A stretch of 49,669 nucleotides of DNA from assembly GCA_030694905.1 (NCBI GenBank), contig JAUYTY010000020.1:1-49669 (forward strand). The letters run 5' to 3'. The notes beneath the pieces were generated by a model, which made no database searches, was not told where the DNA came from, and was given only the letters and a program-made list of their open reading frames with translations. Origin of the DNA: Eubacteriales bacterium. GTDB lineage: Bacteria; Bacillota; Clostridia; Tissierellales; Dethiosulfatibacteraceae. Shown piece by piece: positions 1-9,837 of this stretch. Numbering within the stretch: the stretch's first letter is position 1; every line of letters starts with the position of its first letter. The position numbers were made by a program, and so were the translations under genes.

Positions 1-1
1 C

Positions 2-733
2 GTATTCACATTCACAGTTGATGGCAAAACCGTCACAGCCAGCGCCATACAATCAGGAGGCATTGAGCTTGAAGTCGGCAGCTATATCGTTACAGAGACA
101 GAATATGGCGTCTTCACACCGGAGACAGTGACACAACAGGCGATCATCACGACAGCCGGAGCGGTACTGACATTTGTCAATACCTTTGAAACAGATACGC
201 CACCGCCACCGCCACCACCAACATCTTCAACGACATACAGAATGTCAATCACCAAGACAGCCGATGAAGCAACAGTGGAGGTTGGCGAAACCATAACCTA
301 TACAATCACACTGACCAATACAGGGGATGGCACACTCACCAACGTAACAGTTAAAGATGAAATGGTAGGATTGGATGAAATTGTTCCGACACTAGCACCA
401 GGAGCATCTGTAGTATTTATAGAAACCTATGTCCCTGAAACAACAGGTTTACTTGTCAATACAGCCACAGCAACTGATAACCAGGCACCATTTGTTCAAG
501 ACAGCGCAACAGTAACTGTGATTGAAACAACCATTGAGATCGAAGAACCGGAAGAACCATTGGACGTCCCGGAAGTTGAAGAAGAAATCACACCGGAACC
601 TGAAGAAGAGACAGTAGTCATTGAAGAAGAAATACCACTTGCTATTCCAGACACAGGCGTCAATACACCGGCATTCGCTTATGGCGCAGGTGCCCTTATA
701 TCCCTGCTGGGACTGCTTAAAAAAAGAAGATAA
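2..733 (+). CDS. Cell-wall-anchored DUF11/Cna-B-like surface protein, C-terminal part
   Basis: The reading frame is open to the left edge, so the 5' end lies outside the window; the first in-window GTG (128) is not a believable start. The visible ~243 residues begin with the end of a beta-rich, probably Cna-B/SpaA-type domain, followed by a seven-proline linker. A DUF11-like repeat follows (motif [20 protein letters not shown]), then a Glu/Pro-rich wall-spanning stretch. The C-terminus has a sorting-signal layout: IPDTG, a hydrophobic segment ([16 protein letters not shown]) and a KKRR tail. Known for such proteins: sortase cleavage and covalent attachment to peptidoglycan. IPDTG departs from canonical LPxTG, so the sortase class is uncertain. 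The gene ends with a good terminator and is probably separate from the leftward operon that follows. Confidence 0.8.
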   Translation, partial: VFTFTVDGKTVTASAIQSGGIELEVGSYIVTETEYGVFTPETVTQQAIITTAGAVLTFVNTFETDTPPPPPPPTSSTTYRMSITKTADEATVEVGETITYTITLTNTGDGTLTNVTVKDEMVGLDEIVPTLAPGASVVFIETYVPETTGLLVNTATATDNQAPFVQDSATVTVIETTIEIEEPEEPLDVPEVEEEITPEPEEETVVIEEEIPLAIPDTGVNTPAFAYGAGALISLLGLLKKRR

Positions 734-790
734 GAAAGATTAAAATAAGTTAAGCTAGATAAGCTAATCAAGACAATTAAGGAATATGAA

Positions 791-819
791 AGCGGACAGT
801 GAAAACTGCCCGCTTTTTT
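791..819 (+). terminator. Rho-independent terminator of the surface-protein gene
   Basis: Arms AGCGGACAGT and ACTGCCCGCT pair over 10 bp with one A-C mismatch around a GAAA loop and run into six T residues. It lies 58 bp after the stop at 733 and just before the 3' end of the convergent corA gene. The T-tract points to rightward termination. Confidence 0.85.
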
Positions 820-827
820 AGCGATTG

Positions 828-1856
828 TTACAGCCAGCCTTTGGATTTGAAAAAAGCAATCATACCGACAGCCAGTGCAATACAACCTACCACAAAGACA
901 TGGACGCCATAGGCGAAATCGATTCCTGGAAAAGTTGAAAAATTCATACCGAAAAATCCTGTCAGGAAAGATAACGGAATAAAAATGGCTGAAAATATAG
1001 TCAGAACCGTCATCACCTTATTCATGTTGTTGCTTATATTGGATATGTGGGTTTCCGTCAGACTGCTGACAAGCTCCCGATCAAGCATCAAAGCATCCGA
1101 TATCTCCACCAGATGGTCGTTCAAATCACTGAAAAAAGCCTTCGTTGTGTCATTAACCAGACCGAAATCCTCCGACGTCAGATTTCTGACCAGATCCTTA
1201 ATTGGAAGGATAGAGGACCTAAGAAAAATCAGCTCTTTTTTGGTGGAGTAGATTCTTTCCATCGCATTGTTCTCTTCATTCATCACAATCTCTTCGACAT
1301 GATCGATCAGCGCCTCGACAAACTCCAGAGCCGTGTAATAATGGTCTACAATGGCATCCAGCATCGAATAGAATAGGTAATCAATGTTAAGCTTCCTTAC
1401 ATTGCCTTTTCCATTGGCAATCCTGCTGCGAAGGATATCGAACACATCGCCTTCCATTTCCTGGAATGTGAGGATCAGGTTATCCAAAACCAGAATAGAG
1501 AGCTGTTCATGTACGATTTTTTCTTTTTTAAGATAAACCATTTTCAAAACAGCGAACAGCTTGTCATCAACGTACTCCATCTTGCTCCTGTGGTCTGTGT
1601 TCAATATGTCCTCAAGGACCAGGTCTGAGATGGCATAGAACTGGCCAATCTCCCTTATGATATCAATATCGTTGAAACCAATTATATTCAGCCACATTTT
1701 TTGAGGGGACTCAGGCACTTCATTGATCGATGTGATTTGTCTGATGGCATACCCGCTTTCATCAAAGGAGTACAGCTCCATTTTTGTTTCCTGGCTGGTG
1801 TATTCTCCGGTGTAGATCAGCGTTCCAGGTGGATGGTTTATTTTATCCGTTTTCAT
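828..1856 (-). CDS. corA: CorA-family Mg2+/divalent cation channel
   Basis: 342 residues, close to the usual CorA length. The C-terminus carries the family signature GMN (about residues 303-305, in TGFFGMNFS) between the two transmembrane helices and ends in a basic cytoplasmic tail. The large N-terminal part is the soluble funnel domain with long helices. Family knowledge: a pentameric inner-membrane channel for Mg2+ (also Co2+/Ni2+). I chose the ATG at 1856 because AAGGAGG lies 4 bases upstream; an ATG at 1877 would put that ribosome binding site inside the gene. It is the last gene of a leftward operon behind three glycan genes, 25 bp after the GT2 stop, and is probably a housekeeping passenger. 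Confidence 0.93.
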   Translation of the reverse strand: MKTDKINHPPGTLIYTGEYTSQETKMELYSFDESGYAIRQITSINEVPESPQKMWLNIIGFNDIDIIREIGQFYAISDLVLEDILNTDHRSKMEYVDDKLFAVLKMVYLKKEKIVHEQLSILVLDNLILTFQEMEGDVFDILRSRIANGKGNVRKLNIDYLFYSMLDAIVDHYYTALEFVEALIDHVEEIVMNEENNAMERIYSTKKELIFLRSSILPIKDLVRNLTSEDFGLVNDTTKAFFSDLNDHLVEISDALMLDRELVSSLTETHISNISNNMNKVMTVLTIFSAIFIPLSFLTGFFGMNFSTFPGIDFAYGVHVFVVGCIALAVGMIAFFKSKGWL

Positions 1857-1881
1857 AGTGCCTCCTTGTTTTTCCATTAAT

Positions 1882-2967
1882 TTAACCCCAAAGCAACGTG
1901 CACAAATTTCTATATCGGTAGTGTATCTTCTGAATCAGCTTAAGCATGAATAGCTTCAGGGGGTTTCTTTTATACCCGCCAGTAAAATCCAGGTTTTCAA
2001 CAGTTTCGATTTTGTCAGCTAATGCGGCGAAATCTATCTTTTCGTCTATGCTCTGAACCAAAAACTCAGTTTGGAAAAATTTGCCGAAAATCCTGGATAA
2101 AAGATTGCTATCGTGCAAATACTGCCTAAAGTAGTAATCAACCCTAACCATCTCAGCTAACACATCAGGTCGGAAGGAAGTGTTAATGGCCAAACGATAA
2201 TCTCCCATGGGAATATTTGTGGAATAGACCTTATAGCGATCCAACATGAAGCAACTGAGGTGCCCGTCAGCACTAGGCCAATAGCTTTCATCGAATCCGC
2301 CGATTTCAAGTGCGGCATCACGTCTGATAAGCGTGCCGCAGGACGGCGGCGCTACAGGAGACTGTCCCTTAATGATGGCATCTGTTTTTTTGATTTCAGT
2401 TAGTTTATCTCTCAGGCACGCCTTCAGTTTTTCTTTGATGAGCCCATCGGGGCTCGCATGTTTCAGATATATTCGATTGTCAAAGTCAAGCATTATATCA
2501 TATTGACAGTGCAGATAAACTGCGTTTTTATCCAGCTTTTCTGTCAAAAAATAACAGGCTTTCTCCAGATAATAGGGCTTCAACAGATCGTCATCGTGCA
2601 GAAAAGCGACCCACTTGCCTCTTGACAGCTCAATGCATCTGTTCCAATTGGAAAACATCCCCAGATTCTCGGCATGCCGGTAATACAGTATCAAAGGATT
2701 GTCATAGCTTCGGATCAATCTCTCAGTGGCATTGCCCGGGATTGGCTCGTCGTCTACAACCAGTATCTCGTATGGAAGATTGACAGGGGTCTGTGTCAAG
2801 ACGCTGTCAATTGCTTCCTTCAGCGTATCGATCCGCCTATAGGTTGGAATAGCAATAGAGATAAACGGATTACTGACTGTATCAAGGCTTCCCAGAACAA
2901 GCCGAGAAGAGATATGATGATACTTTTGAAAATGATTTGTGCGTTGGTAAAATCCTTTTTCGTCCAT
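1882..2967 (-). CDS. GT2-family glycosyltransferase
   Basis: 361 residues. A GT-A fold begins at about residue 35 (FISIAIPTYRR); the nucleotide-binding region contains VVDDEP, and the metal-binding DXD-like motif is HDDDLL (about residue 120). About 35 residues precede the domain. It is of the same subfamily as the GT2 at 24737-25825, which shares the N-terminal extension, the FISIAIPTY start and the NFNRC/NWNRC-type segment. Role (inference): adds one sugar to a lipid-linked glycan repeat at the cytoplasmic membrane; donor and acceptor cannot be read from sequence. The start overlaps the upstream SDR stop by one base (TAATG), so translation is likely coupled. Confidence 0.88.
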   Translation of the reverse strand: MDEKGFYQRTNHFQKYHHISSRLVLGSLDTVSNPFISIAIPTYRRIDTLKEAIDSVLTQTPVNLPYEILVVDDEPIPGNATERLIRSYDNPLILYYRHAENLGMFSNWNRCIELSRGKWVAFLHDDDLLKPYYLEKACYFLTEKLDKNAVYLHCQYDIMLDFDNRIYLKHASPDGLIKEKLKACLRDKLTEIKKTDAIIKGQSPVAPPSCGTLIRRDAALEIGGFDESYWPSADGHLSCFMLDRYKVYSTNIPMGDYRLAINTSFRPDVLAEMVRVDYYFRQYLHDSNLLSRIFGKFFQTEFLVQSIDEKIDFAALADKIETVENLDFTGGYKRNPLKLFMLKLIQKIHYRYRNLCTLLWG

Positions 2968-3917
2968 TAATGCGCCTGATCAATCATCAGTTCTTTGAAA
3001 TAAGCTATCGTTTTTCCCAATCCAACATCCAGCGACACCTTAGGCTCCCAGCCCAGCGTGTTTTTTGCCAGACTGATGTCGGGTTTTCTTCTTGTCGGAT
3101 CGTTCTCCGGCAAGTCCTTAAAGACAATTTCCGATTTAGAGTCTGTCAAGACGATTATCTTTTTCGCCAGGTCCAGAACTGAAATCTCGTAGGGGTTACC
3201 TGCGTTTAAGGGGCCTGTAAAGGTATCGTCCGTTTTCATAAACCTTACGATAGCCTCAACCAGATCATCCACATAGCAGAAGCTTCGAGTCTGGGAACCA
3301 TCGCCATAGATGGTAATCGACTCGCCTTCCAAGGCCTGGAGAATAAAGCTGGAGATTACCCGTCCGTCATGGACGCTGACCCTTGGGCCATAAGTGTTGA
3401 AGATGCGCATGATTTTGACAGGTATTTGGTACTTTCTGTTGTAATCCATAAAAAAGCTTTCAGCGGCACGCTTGCTCTCATCATAACAAGACCGAACACC
3501 GATAGGATTGACATTGCCCCAGTAGGATTCCGGCTGGGGATGGATCCCCGGATCTCCATAGACCTCGCTGGTGCTGGCCTGAAAGATTTTGGACTTGGTC
3601 CGCTTGGCAAGACCGAGCATGTTGACTGCCCCAAAAATACTGGTTTTGGCTGTATATACAGGATCTCGCTGGTAATGGATGGGACTGGCCGGACAAGCCA
3701 GGTTATATACCTCGTCGCATTCCACATAAAGCGGTACTATGATATCATGACGGATAAATTCAAAATAGGGATTAGCCATCAGATGGATGATATTCTCTTT
3801 TTTTCCGGTGAATAGGTTATCTGCGCAGATAACATCATAGCCATCGGACAATAGCCTTTCACAAAGATGAGAGCCTAAAAATCCTGCCCCACCGGTTACC
3901 AATGCTCTTTTTTTCAT
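2967..3917 (-). CDS. NAD-dependent SDR, UDP-glucuronate decarboxylase (UDP-xylose synthase) type
   Basis: 316 residues. The N-terminal dinucleotide-binding motif is GGAGFLGS (about residues 8-15); the active-site motif is YDESK (YxxxK). The segment [12 protein letters not shown] and the later [14 protein letters not shown] are typical of UDP-xylose synthases, which oxidise UDP-glucuronate at C4, decarboxylate it and re-reduce it to UDP-xylose. No membrane segment, so cytosolic. A GTG two codons upstream overlaps the GAGGTG ribosome binding site; the ATG at 3917 is preferred. It follows a GT2 gene by 30 bp and overlaps the next by one base. A closely related epimerase or dehydratase function cannot be excluded. 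Confidence 0.85.
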   Translation of the reverse strand: MKKRALVTGGAGFLGSHLCERLLSDGYDVICADNLFTGKKENIIHLMANPYFEFIRHDIIVPLYVECDEVYNLACPASPIHYQRDPVYTAKTSIFGAVNMLGLAKRTKSKIFQASTSEVYGDPGIHPQPESYWGNVNPIGVRSCYDESKRAAESFFMDYNRKYQIPVKIMRIFNTYGPRVSVHDGRVISSFILQALEGESITIYGDGSQTRSFCYVDDLVEAIVRFMKTDDTFTGPLNAGNPYEISVLDLAKKIIVLTDSKSEIVFKDLPENDPTRRKPDISLAKNTLGWEPKVSLDVGLGKTIAYFKELMIDQAH

Positions 3918-3947
3918 AATCACCTCGTGTTTTCAAATATAAATTAG

Positions 3948-4964
3948 TTACAATAATGATTTGACTTGCATTTTCAGTCTTGAAAGTGCGTATTTGAAAC
4001 GCAAGAATGTTGATGCCAAGCCGATATTCAAGTTAATAAGATAATACATCAAACGATGCTTAAGGCGTTTGGATGCCTTAAGATGGAAAAAAGCGCCACC
4101 GATTACATCCTCCACCAGCCTGTTTGAATTATTTCTGTAGAGCTGACGCAAGGATACCGCTCGTAAAATATCAGGGCTGATGATAGTGCTGTAGCAGATT
4201 TTTTCGTTCGGTGAGAATTGTTGATGCTCATAAAAAGCCTGAAGGCTTTTAGCGACTGCAATAGAGCTTGTGACAGTCATTTTATCCGAAAAAGAATAAG
4301 AGATTGAGCCCTGGCGCTGTCGGTAGTAATGAAATGCATAGTCAATATAAACAACCTTTTCAGCAAGAAGAATCATTTTATTTGAGAATTCGCAATCCTC
4401 ATGATTGAAACCTTCAATAAATCTAAAAGGCAGGCTGTCCCAGAATTTTTTCTGAATCATAAAACGCCATACGTTGACAGTGTATAAATCAGATGAACAG
4501 GCGAAGTCAACCGAGTCATAGACATCGACACCCAGATTGGCCGGTTTTGTTTCCAGGTCAGCCGTTAGAAAATCGCTAAAGCTCAGGTCGCCATCATAAA
4601 ACCTTGAATAATCGCCGTATATCAGGCTGGCTCCGCTTTCACAGATATTATCATACAGGATTTCCATAGCATACGGCGAGATGAAATCATCCGAGTCCAT
4701 GAAATACAAGTATTCACCCGTGGCCAAACCGGCACCTCTGTTTCTGCTACGCGACAGACCCTGGTTTATCTGGTTAATTGTGATTATCCTGGAATCTCTT
4801 GCCTTAAAGGAGTCGATAATCACCCCGGTGCCATCTGTCGAACCGTCGTTTATGACAATAATTTCAATGTCGCTAAGTGTTTGGCTGACAATGGATTGGA
4901 GACATTCGGCAATATACTTTTCCGTGTTATAGGCAGGTATGATGATGCTGACCTTAATGGTCAT
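3948..4964 (-). CDS. GT2-family glycosyltransferase
   Basis: 338 residues. The first ~110 form a classic GT2 domain: VSIIIPAYNTEKYI at the start, VINDGSTDGT for the nucleotide, NRGAGLATGEY, and the DXD-like motif MDSDDF near residue 90. The remaining ~220 residues are helical and family-variable, probably for acceptor binding or membrane association. It is the first gene of the leftward operon to corA, with GAGGAG 7 bases before the ATG. A donor sugar cannot be assigned. About 140 bp separate it from the divergent GT4 gene at 5104, so both promoters must lie there. Confidence 0.88.
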   Translation of the reverse strand: MTIKVSIIIPAYNTEKYIAECLQSIVSQTLSDIEIIVINDGSTDGTGVIIDSFKARDSRIITINQINQGLSRSRNRGAGLATGEYLYFMDSDDFISPYAMEILYDNICESGASLIYGDYSRFYDGDLSFSDFLTADLETKPANLGVDVYDSVDFACSSDLYTVNVWRFMIQKKFWDSLPFRFIEGFNHEDCEFSNKMILLAEKVVYIDYAFHYYRQRQGSISYSFSDKMTVTSSIAVAKSLQAFYEHQQFSPNEKICYSTIISPDILRAVSLRQLYRNNSNRLVEDVIGGAFFHLKASKRLKHRLMYYLINLNIGLASTFLRFKYALSRLKMQVKSLL

Positions 4965-5062
4965 AAATATCTCCTCAATATCGATTTACTTACAGTATAA
5001 CAATTCACACAAGGGAAATAAACAAATTAATCACCTAAAGCGATGTATAATGAGCATTTATT

Positions 5063-5071
5063 TGATATAAT
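5063..5071 (+). promoter_or_regulatory. Extended -10 promoter (TGATATAAT) for the GT4 gene
   Basis: TGATATAAT fits the extended -10 TGnTATAAT and ends 32 bases before the ATG at 5104. No convincing -35 stands 17 bases upstream, which extended -10 promoters tolerate. A second TATAAT lies at 5046-5051. The same 9-mer precedes several other genes of the window. Confidence 0.5.
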
Positions 5072-5103
5072 GAAAAATAGATCAGTAGTAGAAGAGGATA
5101 GCA

Positions 5104-6189
5104 ATGAGAATAGGGATAAACGGATTGGTTTTGAAAAAAGAGAATACCGGCATAGGCAACTACACCATCAATGTGATCAACCGGATGGCAGATTTGACGG
5201 ATGATGAATTGATACTGTTTGTGATGGCTTCCGGACCGATAAAGCACATGATTAACCCTAAAATTAAAATGGTGGAACTGTATCCACGAAAAATCAGCCG
5301 TTATCTAAAGGTATTGGTTGAACAACTAGTATTGAACCGGCAAATTAAGAAGCAAAATATCGATGTGTTGTTTTGCCCCGCCTTTACCATGCCGTTTATA
5401 AAAATACGAAAAACAGTGATCGTAGTGCATGACATGATCTACAAGCTGAAAATAGATGGCACTTCAAGGCATGCGGATTGGTACAGGAATTTCCTATTCA
5501 GCAGTAGCATTAGAAAAGCTGACAAGATCATAACAGTATCTTTCGCGACAAAAAATGACTTGATACGATTCTTTCCAAATAGAGGCAATATACACGTAAC
5601 CTATCTAGATTCAACAATAAATCAATGCACCATCAAGACACCGCCAAACAATATCGACAAAAATGACAGATTTATTCTTATGACGGGAAATGTATCACCT
5701 AGGAAAAACATATCAAAGGCTGTTGAAGCCTTAAATATCATACGTGATAAAACAGATGTAAAGTTGCTATTGGCGGGAGGTGTCGGCAAGGAGTCGCAAG
5801 CCACACTACAAGCAATCAGCAGCAAAAATCTGAAAGACAGGGTAATTGTGGCAGGCTATCTGACGGATGAGGAGCTGGCCTGGTGCTACGAAAACGCGCA
5901 AATGCTGTTGTTCTGCTCGCTGTACGAAGGATTCGGATTACCGCCACTTGAAGCGATGCAGCACAACCTTCCAGTCATAGCATCCAATGTGACATCCATA
6001 CCAGAGGTGGTTGGGAATGCTGCATTGATGGTGGATCCCCATAGCGCGGAAGAGATAGCCGAGGGTATTATGGAATTGCTGACCAATGAGAATAAAAGAA
6101 ATGACCTGATCAGAAAAGGGCAAGAAAGAATCAAGCAGTTCAGCTGGGAAAAAACAGCGGAAGAAACCCTGAAGATACTAAAAAACTAA
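5104..6189 (+). CDS. GT4-family (group 1) glycosyltransferase
   Basis: 361 residues with a GT-B layout. The N-terminal acceptor domain has the NTGIGNYT glycine loop (about residues 15-22). The C-terminal donor domain starts near GNVSPRKNI (about 195) and carries the retaining-enzyme motif YEGFGLPPLEAM (EX7E-type, about 275-286). Known for the family: retaining transfer from a nucleotide sugar, often GDP-mannose, to a lipid-linked oligosaccharide; GDP-mannose would fit the manC gene nearby. It is a single rightward gene preceded by GAGGATAGCA and an extended -10 promoter. Its stop directly abuts the end of the convergent GT4 gene with no spacer. Confidence 0.9.
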   Translation: MRIGINGLVLKKENTGIGNYTINVINRMADLTDDELILFVMASGPIKHMINPKIKMVELYPRKISRYLKVLVEQLVLNRQIKKQNIDVLFCPAFTMPFIKIRKTVIVVHDMIYKLKIDGTSRHADWYRNFLFSSSIRKADKIITVSFATKNDLIRFFPNRGNIHVTYLDSTINQCTIKTPPNNIDKNDRFILMTGNVSPRKNISKAVEALNIIRDKTDVKLLLAGGVGKESQATLQAISSKNLKDRVIVAGYLTDEELAWCYENAQMLLFCSLYEGFGLPPLEAMQHNLPVIASNVTSIPEVVGNAALMVDPHSAEEIAEGIMELLTNENKRNDLIRKGQERIKQFSWEKTAEETLKILKN

Positions 6190-7323
6190 TTAAGGATTAT
6201 CTGCCATATTGTCAGCCATTCGAAAAATCCTCTCCCAACCGGCATAAAAACAATCAAGTGAAAAATCCAACGCCCTGTTGCGAATGGCTTCAGAGGGATA
6301 TTTTTCCTTGTTTTCGCAGATATCGACTATGCTTTCCGACAATTGTCTAATATTTTTTGGTTCGATGACGCGCCCTGTGACACCGTCTATGTTGTGATAT
6401 GAGGTGCCGGTACCGAGCTCCGTGGTGATCACGGGAACGCCACAAGACATGGCTTCAATGGCAACAAGGCCAAAGGCCTCGCCATTGTCCGTGGAAGGCA
6501 TGCATAGCACATCAGCGGCACTGTAGTATTTGGGCAGATCATCGTATGAGACCTTGCGATGGATCAGCAGGCGACCGGACATGTTTTTTGAAGCGGCATA
6601 TTCCTCGATATCATCTGTGTTGTCACCTGACACCATGACGAGGCAATAATTTTCGGGAAGCCCCGACATGGCATCGATCAGCTCCCGGATACCCTTGTAT
6701 CGTGCAATCCTACCGACAAATAGGACTATTCTAGTGTCTCCTGAACGACGCTCAAGGGCTTCCACCAACTGAGCCCTCATATTGTTCTCCAGGTAACGGA
6801 AGTGGTCGGGGTCCACGCCCAGCGGGATGACTTCCACATGCTTCATCTGTCTGAGGGCAGAAGAGGATTTGGTGATATTAGGAGAGGTGGCGACTACCAT
6901 ATCCATCCGTCTTAAGAACCGGCTGACGACCAAAGCGTTGTAAAGCCTGCCGATCAGTCCCCTGCCAGTGATATCGGCGTGATACAGGCAAATCCGGAGG
7001 GGGTTTTTATGCTTCAAGTGTGATAAGAACAACTCCGGTGTAAAAGACGGAAAGTGATATATAATCATAGAGGCCTCTGCAGACCGCTCAAGAAGCTTTT
7101 TTTTGTAGGCCAAAGACAACCGTATGCTCCTACCCAGCACAAAAGACTCCAACCGCATTACCCTTACGCCATTGATCATTTCATCAACGGTTGATTTGGT
7201 ATGGTTAAAGGTGATAACCTCCGACCTGCCATAATATCTGAGGCCTAACTCAGCCAGCTCCCTGGCGACGACCTCAACGCCACCCATTTCTGGGGGGTAC
7301 ATCTTATTGATGCTCAACAACAT
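6190..7323 (-). CDS. GT4-family glycosyltransferase
   Basis: 377 residues from the ATG at 7323. A TTG four codons upstream (7335) is the alternative start. GT-B fold: the N-terminal loop PPEMGGVEVVAREL binds the acceptor side; the donor domain has FVGRIARYKGI (about 205) and the nucleotide-sugar motif EAFGLVAIEAMSCGVP near 290-305. It overlaps the end of the upstream manC-like gene by 20 bp, so the two are one transcriptional and probably translationally coupled unit, which makes GDP-mannose a reasonable donor guess (inference). It is tail-to-tail with the GT4 gene ending at 6189 with zero bases between them. Confidence 0.88.
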   Translation of the reverse strand: MLLSINKMYPPEMGGVEVVARELAELGLRYYGRSEVITFNHTKSTVDEMINGVRVMRLESFVLGRSIRLSLAYKKKLLERSAEASMIIYHFPSFTPELFLSHLKHKNPLRICLYHADITGRGLIGRLYNALVVSRFLRRMDMVVATSPNITKSSSALRQMKHVEVIPLGVDPDHFRYLENNMRAQLVEALERRSGDTRIVLFVGRIARYKGIRELIDAMSGLPENYCLVMVSGDNTDDIEEYAASKNMSGRLLIHRKVSYDDLPKYYSAADVLCMPSTDNGEAFGLVAIEAMSCGVPVITTELGTGTSYHNIDGVTGRVIEPKNIRQLSESIVDICENKEKYPSEAIRNRALDFSLDCFYAGWERIFRMADNMADNP

Positions 7324-8692
7324 CTGTTTCACCAAACCTTAAAATATCATTTTCCACCAGATCATCGCCCAGCTGCACTTCAATGAAATGAAGGTCTGCC
7401 ATCTTGTCAGCCCTTATGCTGTGCTTCTGGCCTTTGGCGATATGAAGGACATCGCCCCTTGAGACAGACCTGGCTATATCATCTATCAAAACGACACCCG
7501 TTCCATCTGTTATCGTCCAAATCTCATCCCGTGCGCTATGGCACTGATAACTGATGCCTTTTCCCGCCTGGATCACCATATGCTTGGTCAGGGATTTGCT
7601 GCCATTTTCATAATGGACGTAATCCAGAACCTTATAGTTCCCCCATCTTTTTTCCTCATACATGGGTCTTGAATCGACATCATCCACAAAATCCTTCAAC
7701 TTCGCGCTCTCTTCCTTGTCGGAGACAAGGATGCCATCAGGACATGCCGCGATGATCATATCCCTAGCACCGAGGACAATGATGGGGATTGACAGCTCAT
7801 TGATGATATGGGTGTTGACGGTTGAACGGTTTGTTTTCACCATGCCAACGGATTTATCCTCCATCTCATCGGTCAAGGTGTTCCATGTGCCGAGATCCTT
7901 CCACGCCCCATAATAAGGTATCATGGATATGGATGCCGCCTTTTCAACTACCGCATAATCAAAACTGGTCTTTTCAAGCAGGCTGTAATTGGCGCGCATA
8001 TCCTCAAAAGAATTCGGACTTAACCCTTTATCCTTGAAATGGCCGCCAACGATTGACATGAGATAGCCTAGCTTGAAGGCAAAAGCACCGCCATTCCAAA
8101 AGGCGCCTTTGGCAATCAGTTTAGTGGCCGCATGTTCGTCAGGCTTTTCTACAAATCCCGCGACTGGAATGGCATTTTCTATCATGTTTTCTTTACTTTT
8201 GCCTTTAGTGGGAATTATATAACCGTATTTTGGCGATGCAAAGACAGGATTGATACCCATCAGAACAAGATCGGACTTTGTGCTTTCAACCACATTCTTC
8301 ATTCTGACCAGCACATCGAAATAATCCGACCCCGCATAGGTATCCACCGGCATGACCATGACAACCTCATCCAGCGGACATTCTTTCTCAAATTGCAGAT
8401 AAGCGCAGGCTAGCGCAATGGCGGGAAAGGTGTCCCGTCTTTCCGGCTCAAGGACGATATCCACATGATCACCCAGCTGGCTTTTTATGGAATCCATCTG
8501 GGAAGCGACAGTTGCAACAGTGATTTGGCTGTCCTGACTGACTGATCTGATCTGCCTGTAGACCCGCTGAACCATGGACTCGTACTGACCATCTGGGCGT
8601 TTAAGAAGCTTGAGAAACTGCTTGGATCTGGTGTCGTTGGACAGCGGCCAAAGCCTTTTACCGGATCCGCCGGACAAAAGAATAATCTTCAT
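7304..8692 (-). CDS. manC: Mannose-1-phosphate guanylyltransferase / type II mannose-6-phosphate isomerase
   Basis: 462 residues, the length of bifunctional ManC/AlgA-type enzymes. The N-terminal nucleotidyltransferase has the pyrophosphorylase signature GGSGKRLWPLS with KQF (residues 8-27) and FVEKPD (about residue 180). The C-terminal ~110 residues form the type II PMI cupin (KRWGNYKVLD, then YQCHSARDEIW). Reactions: fructose-6-P to mannose-6-P, and mannose-1-P plus GTP to GDP-mannose, in the cytosol. It is the first gene of a two-gene leftward operon under a textbook promoter (8729-8757). A second, single-domain homologue lies at 25822-26898, so the locus encodes GDP-mannose synthesis twice, or one copy uses another sugar-1-phosphate. 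Confidence 0.9.
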   Translation of the reverse strand: MKIILLSGGSGKRLWPLSNDTRSKQFLKLLKRPDGQYESMVQRVYRQIRSVSQDSQITVATVASQMDSIKSQLGDHVDIVLEPERRDTFPAIALACAYLQFEKECPLDEVVMVMPVDTYAGSDYFDVLVRMKNVVESTKSDLVLMGINPVFASPKYGYIIPTKGKSKENMIENAIPVAGFVEKPDEHAATKLIAKGAFWNGGAFAFKLGYLMSIVGGHFKDKGLSPNSFEDMRANYSLLEKTSFDYAVVEKAASISMIPYYGAWKDLGTWNTLTDEMEDKSVGMVKTNRSTVNTHIINELSIPIIVLGARDMIIAACPDGILVSDKEESAKLKDFVDDVDSRPMYEEKRWGNYKVLDYVHYENGSKSLTKHMVIQAGKGISYQCHSARDEIWTITDGTGVVLIDDIARSVSRGDVLHIAKGQKHSIRADKMADLHFIEVQLGDDLVENDILRFGETDVVEHQ

Positions 8693-8728
8693 GGCATTTT
8701 ACCTTCATATTATATGCGACTTAGTTTG

Positions 8729-8757
8729 ATTATACGTTAACGGATTTTAAGTGTCAA
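8729..8757 (-). promoter_or_regulatory. Consensus sigma-A promoter of the manC operon
   Basis: On the minus strand: TTGACA, a 17-base spacer, TATAAT, a perfect match to the consensus. It is preceded by a T-run and followed within 37 bp by the manC start. The spacer begins CTTAAAA and ends CG, as in the promoter at 22227-22255 before the TRAP/A-PCP-TE operon. Confidence 0.85.
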
Positions 8758-8859
8758 AAAAATGATTTTGAGATTGTAAAATGAATATTTCAATATTCGT
8801 GAAAAGGAGTATAATTGTTGTATGGTAACAAACAACGTCTTAATGGAATAGGGGTTCGT

Positions 8860-9837
8860 ATGTCTACAATAATAGCATTACAGGATCGGGATCTGGCTTT
8901 TGATATGTTTTTAAAGAATCTTGGCAACATGAATCTGACTGAGAGGTTGCGCCGCTCGGACAAAATTATCATAAAGCCTAATCTAACCGGAGGATCCTAC
9001 CTCTCCGAGTCTTCAGGCGCCATCACATCAAAGGACTTGGTTGAAAGGTTAATAGGCTATGTAACCAGAATCTCCCCAAATGCCGAGGTGTTCATATTGG
9101 AATCAGACAGCATCAACAGCGACCATGCCTATCTGAAATTTGAGCGTCAGAATTACGGCGAACTGGTGGAAAGATATTCTCAGGTCAGGCTATACGATGC
9201 CACAAGAAATGCGCTGAGGGATATTCCGTTCCAGGGCTTTCATTTCAAAAAAGCGATCAGGCTCGCAGAGATATTTGACACGCCGTTCTTTTTCATTTCC
9301 TTGGCAAAGGTCAAGACCCACGGCAAAGCTGTCTATACCGGCGTTTTAAAAAATCAGTTTGGTTGTTTTTTCCCGATGGATAAAAGCGCATACCACACAA
9401 AGATGGGCAAGGTCATTTCCGACATCAATAGCTTTATCAGGCCAGACCTGTCCATACTGGAGATGTCACCGGCCATGGAAGGAAATGGACCGCTGTATGG
9501 CGAAAAGGTAGATGTGGGTCTGATTTTCATGTCCGACAATCCACTGGCATTGGATCTGCTATTGGCAAAGAAAACAGGTCTTAATCGTTACAACATCCGA
9601 TATCTGAAATTCTGCAAGGCATCCATGAAGAATATCTACAGCATTCAGGCAGACACGATTGTCAACGAGGATCTTCTGAATCTGATACCCAAATTCAAAT
9701 ACATACCGCTATGGAACAGACTAATCATAAAAACCGGCATCATCATACAAAAAATAGGCTGGATAATCGAAATAGTCGGCAAGAAAATCCAAACAATGGG
9801 AGGGAAAAGGCATGAATCTAAGACTGAGGCCAAATGA
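8860..9837 (+). CDS. DUF362-domain protein
   Basis: 325 residues from the ATG at 8860 (ribosome binding site AGGGG). An in-frame TTG at 8815, itself behind AAGGAG, would add 15 residues. The protein resembles DUF362: an IIIKPNLTG segment near residue 37, LAKVKTHGKAVYTGVLKNQ around 150-170 and an FSD/MSDNPLALDLL-like segment near 230. I see no ferredoxin-type Cys cluster, which some family members carry. The C-terminus is hydrophobic/basic and could sit at the membrane. Molecular function is unknown. It is the first gene of the operon with the PqqD-like and HprK-like proteins and overlaps the next gene by 26 bp, so co-function is likely. Confidence 0.75.
   Translation: MSTIIALQDRDLAFDMFLKNLGNMNLTERLRRSDKIIIKPNLTGGSYLSESSGAITSKDLVERLIGYVTRISPNAEVFILESDSINSDHAYLKFERQNYGELVERYSQVRLYDATRNALRDIPFQGFHFKKAIRLAEIFDTPFFFISLAKVKTHGKAVYTGVLKNQFGCFFPMDKSAYHTKMGKVISDINSFIRPDLSILEMSPAMEGNGPLYGEKVDVGLIFMSDNPLALDLLLAKKTGLNRYNIRYLKFCKASMKNIYSIQADTIVNEDLLNLIPKFKYIPLWNRLIIKTGIIIQKIGWIIEIVGKKIQTMGGKRHESKTEAK

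Noticed and set aside
82-294. Antisense ORF rich in Gly/Val opposite the surface protein
   Set aside because: It is the shadow of the proline-rich linker and DUF11 region; no ribosome binding site and low-complexity composition.
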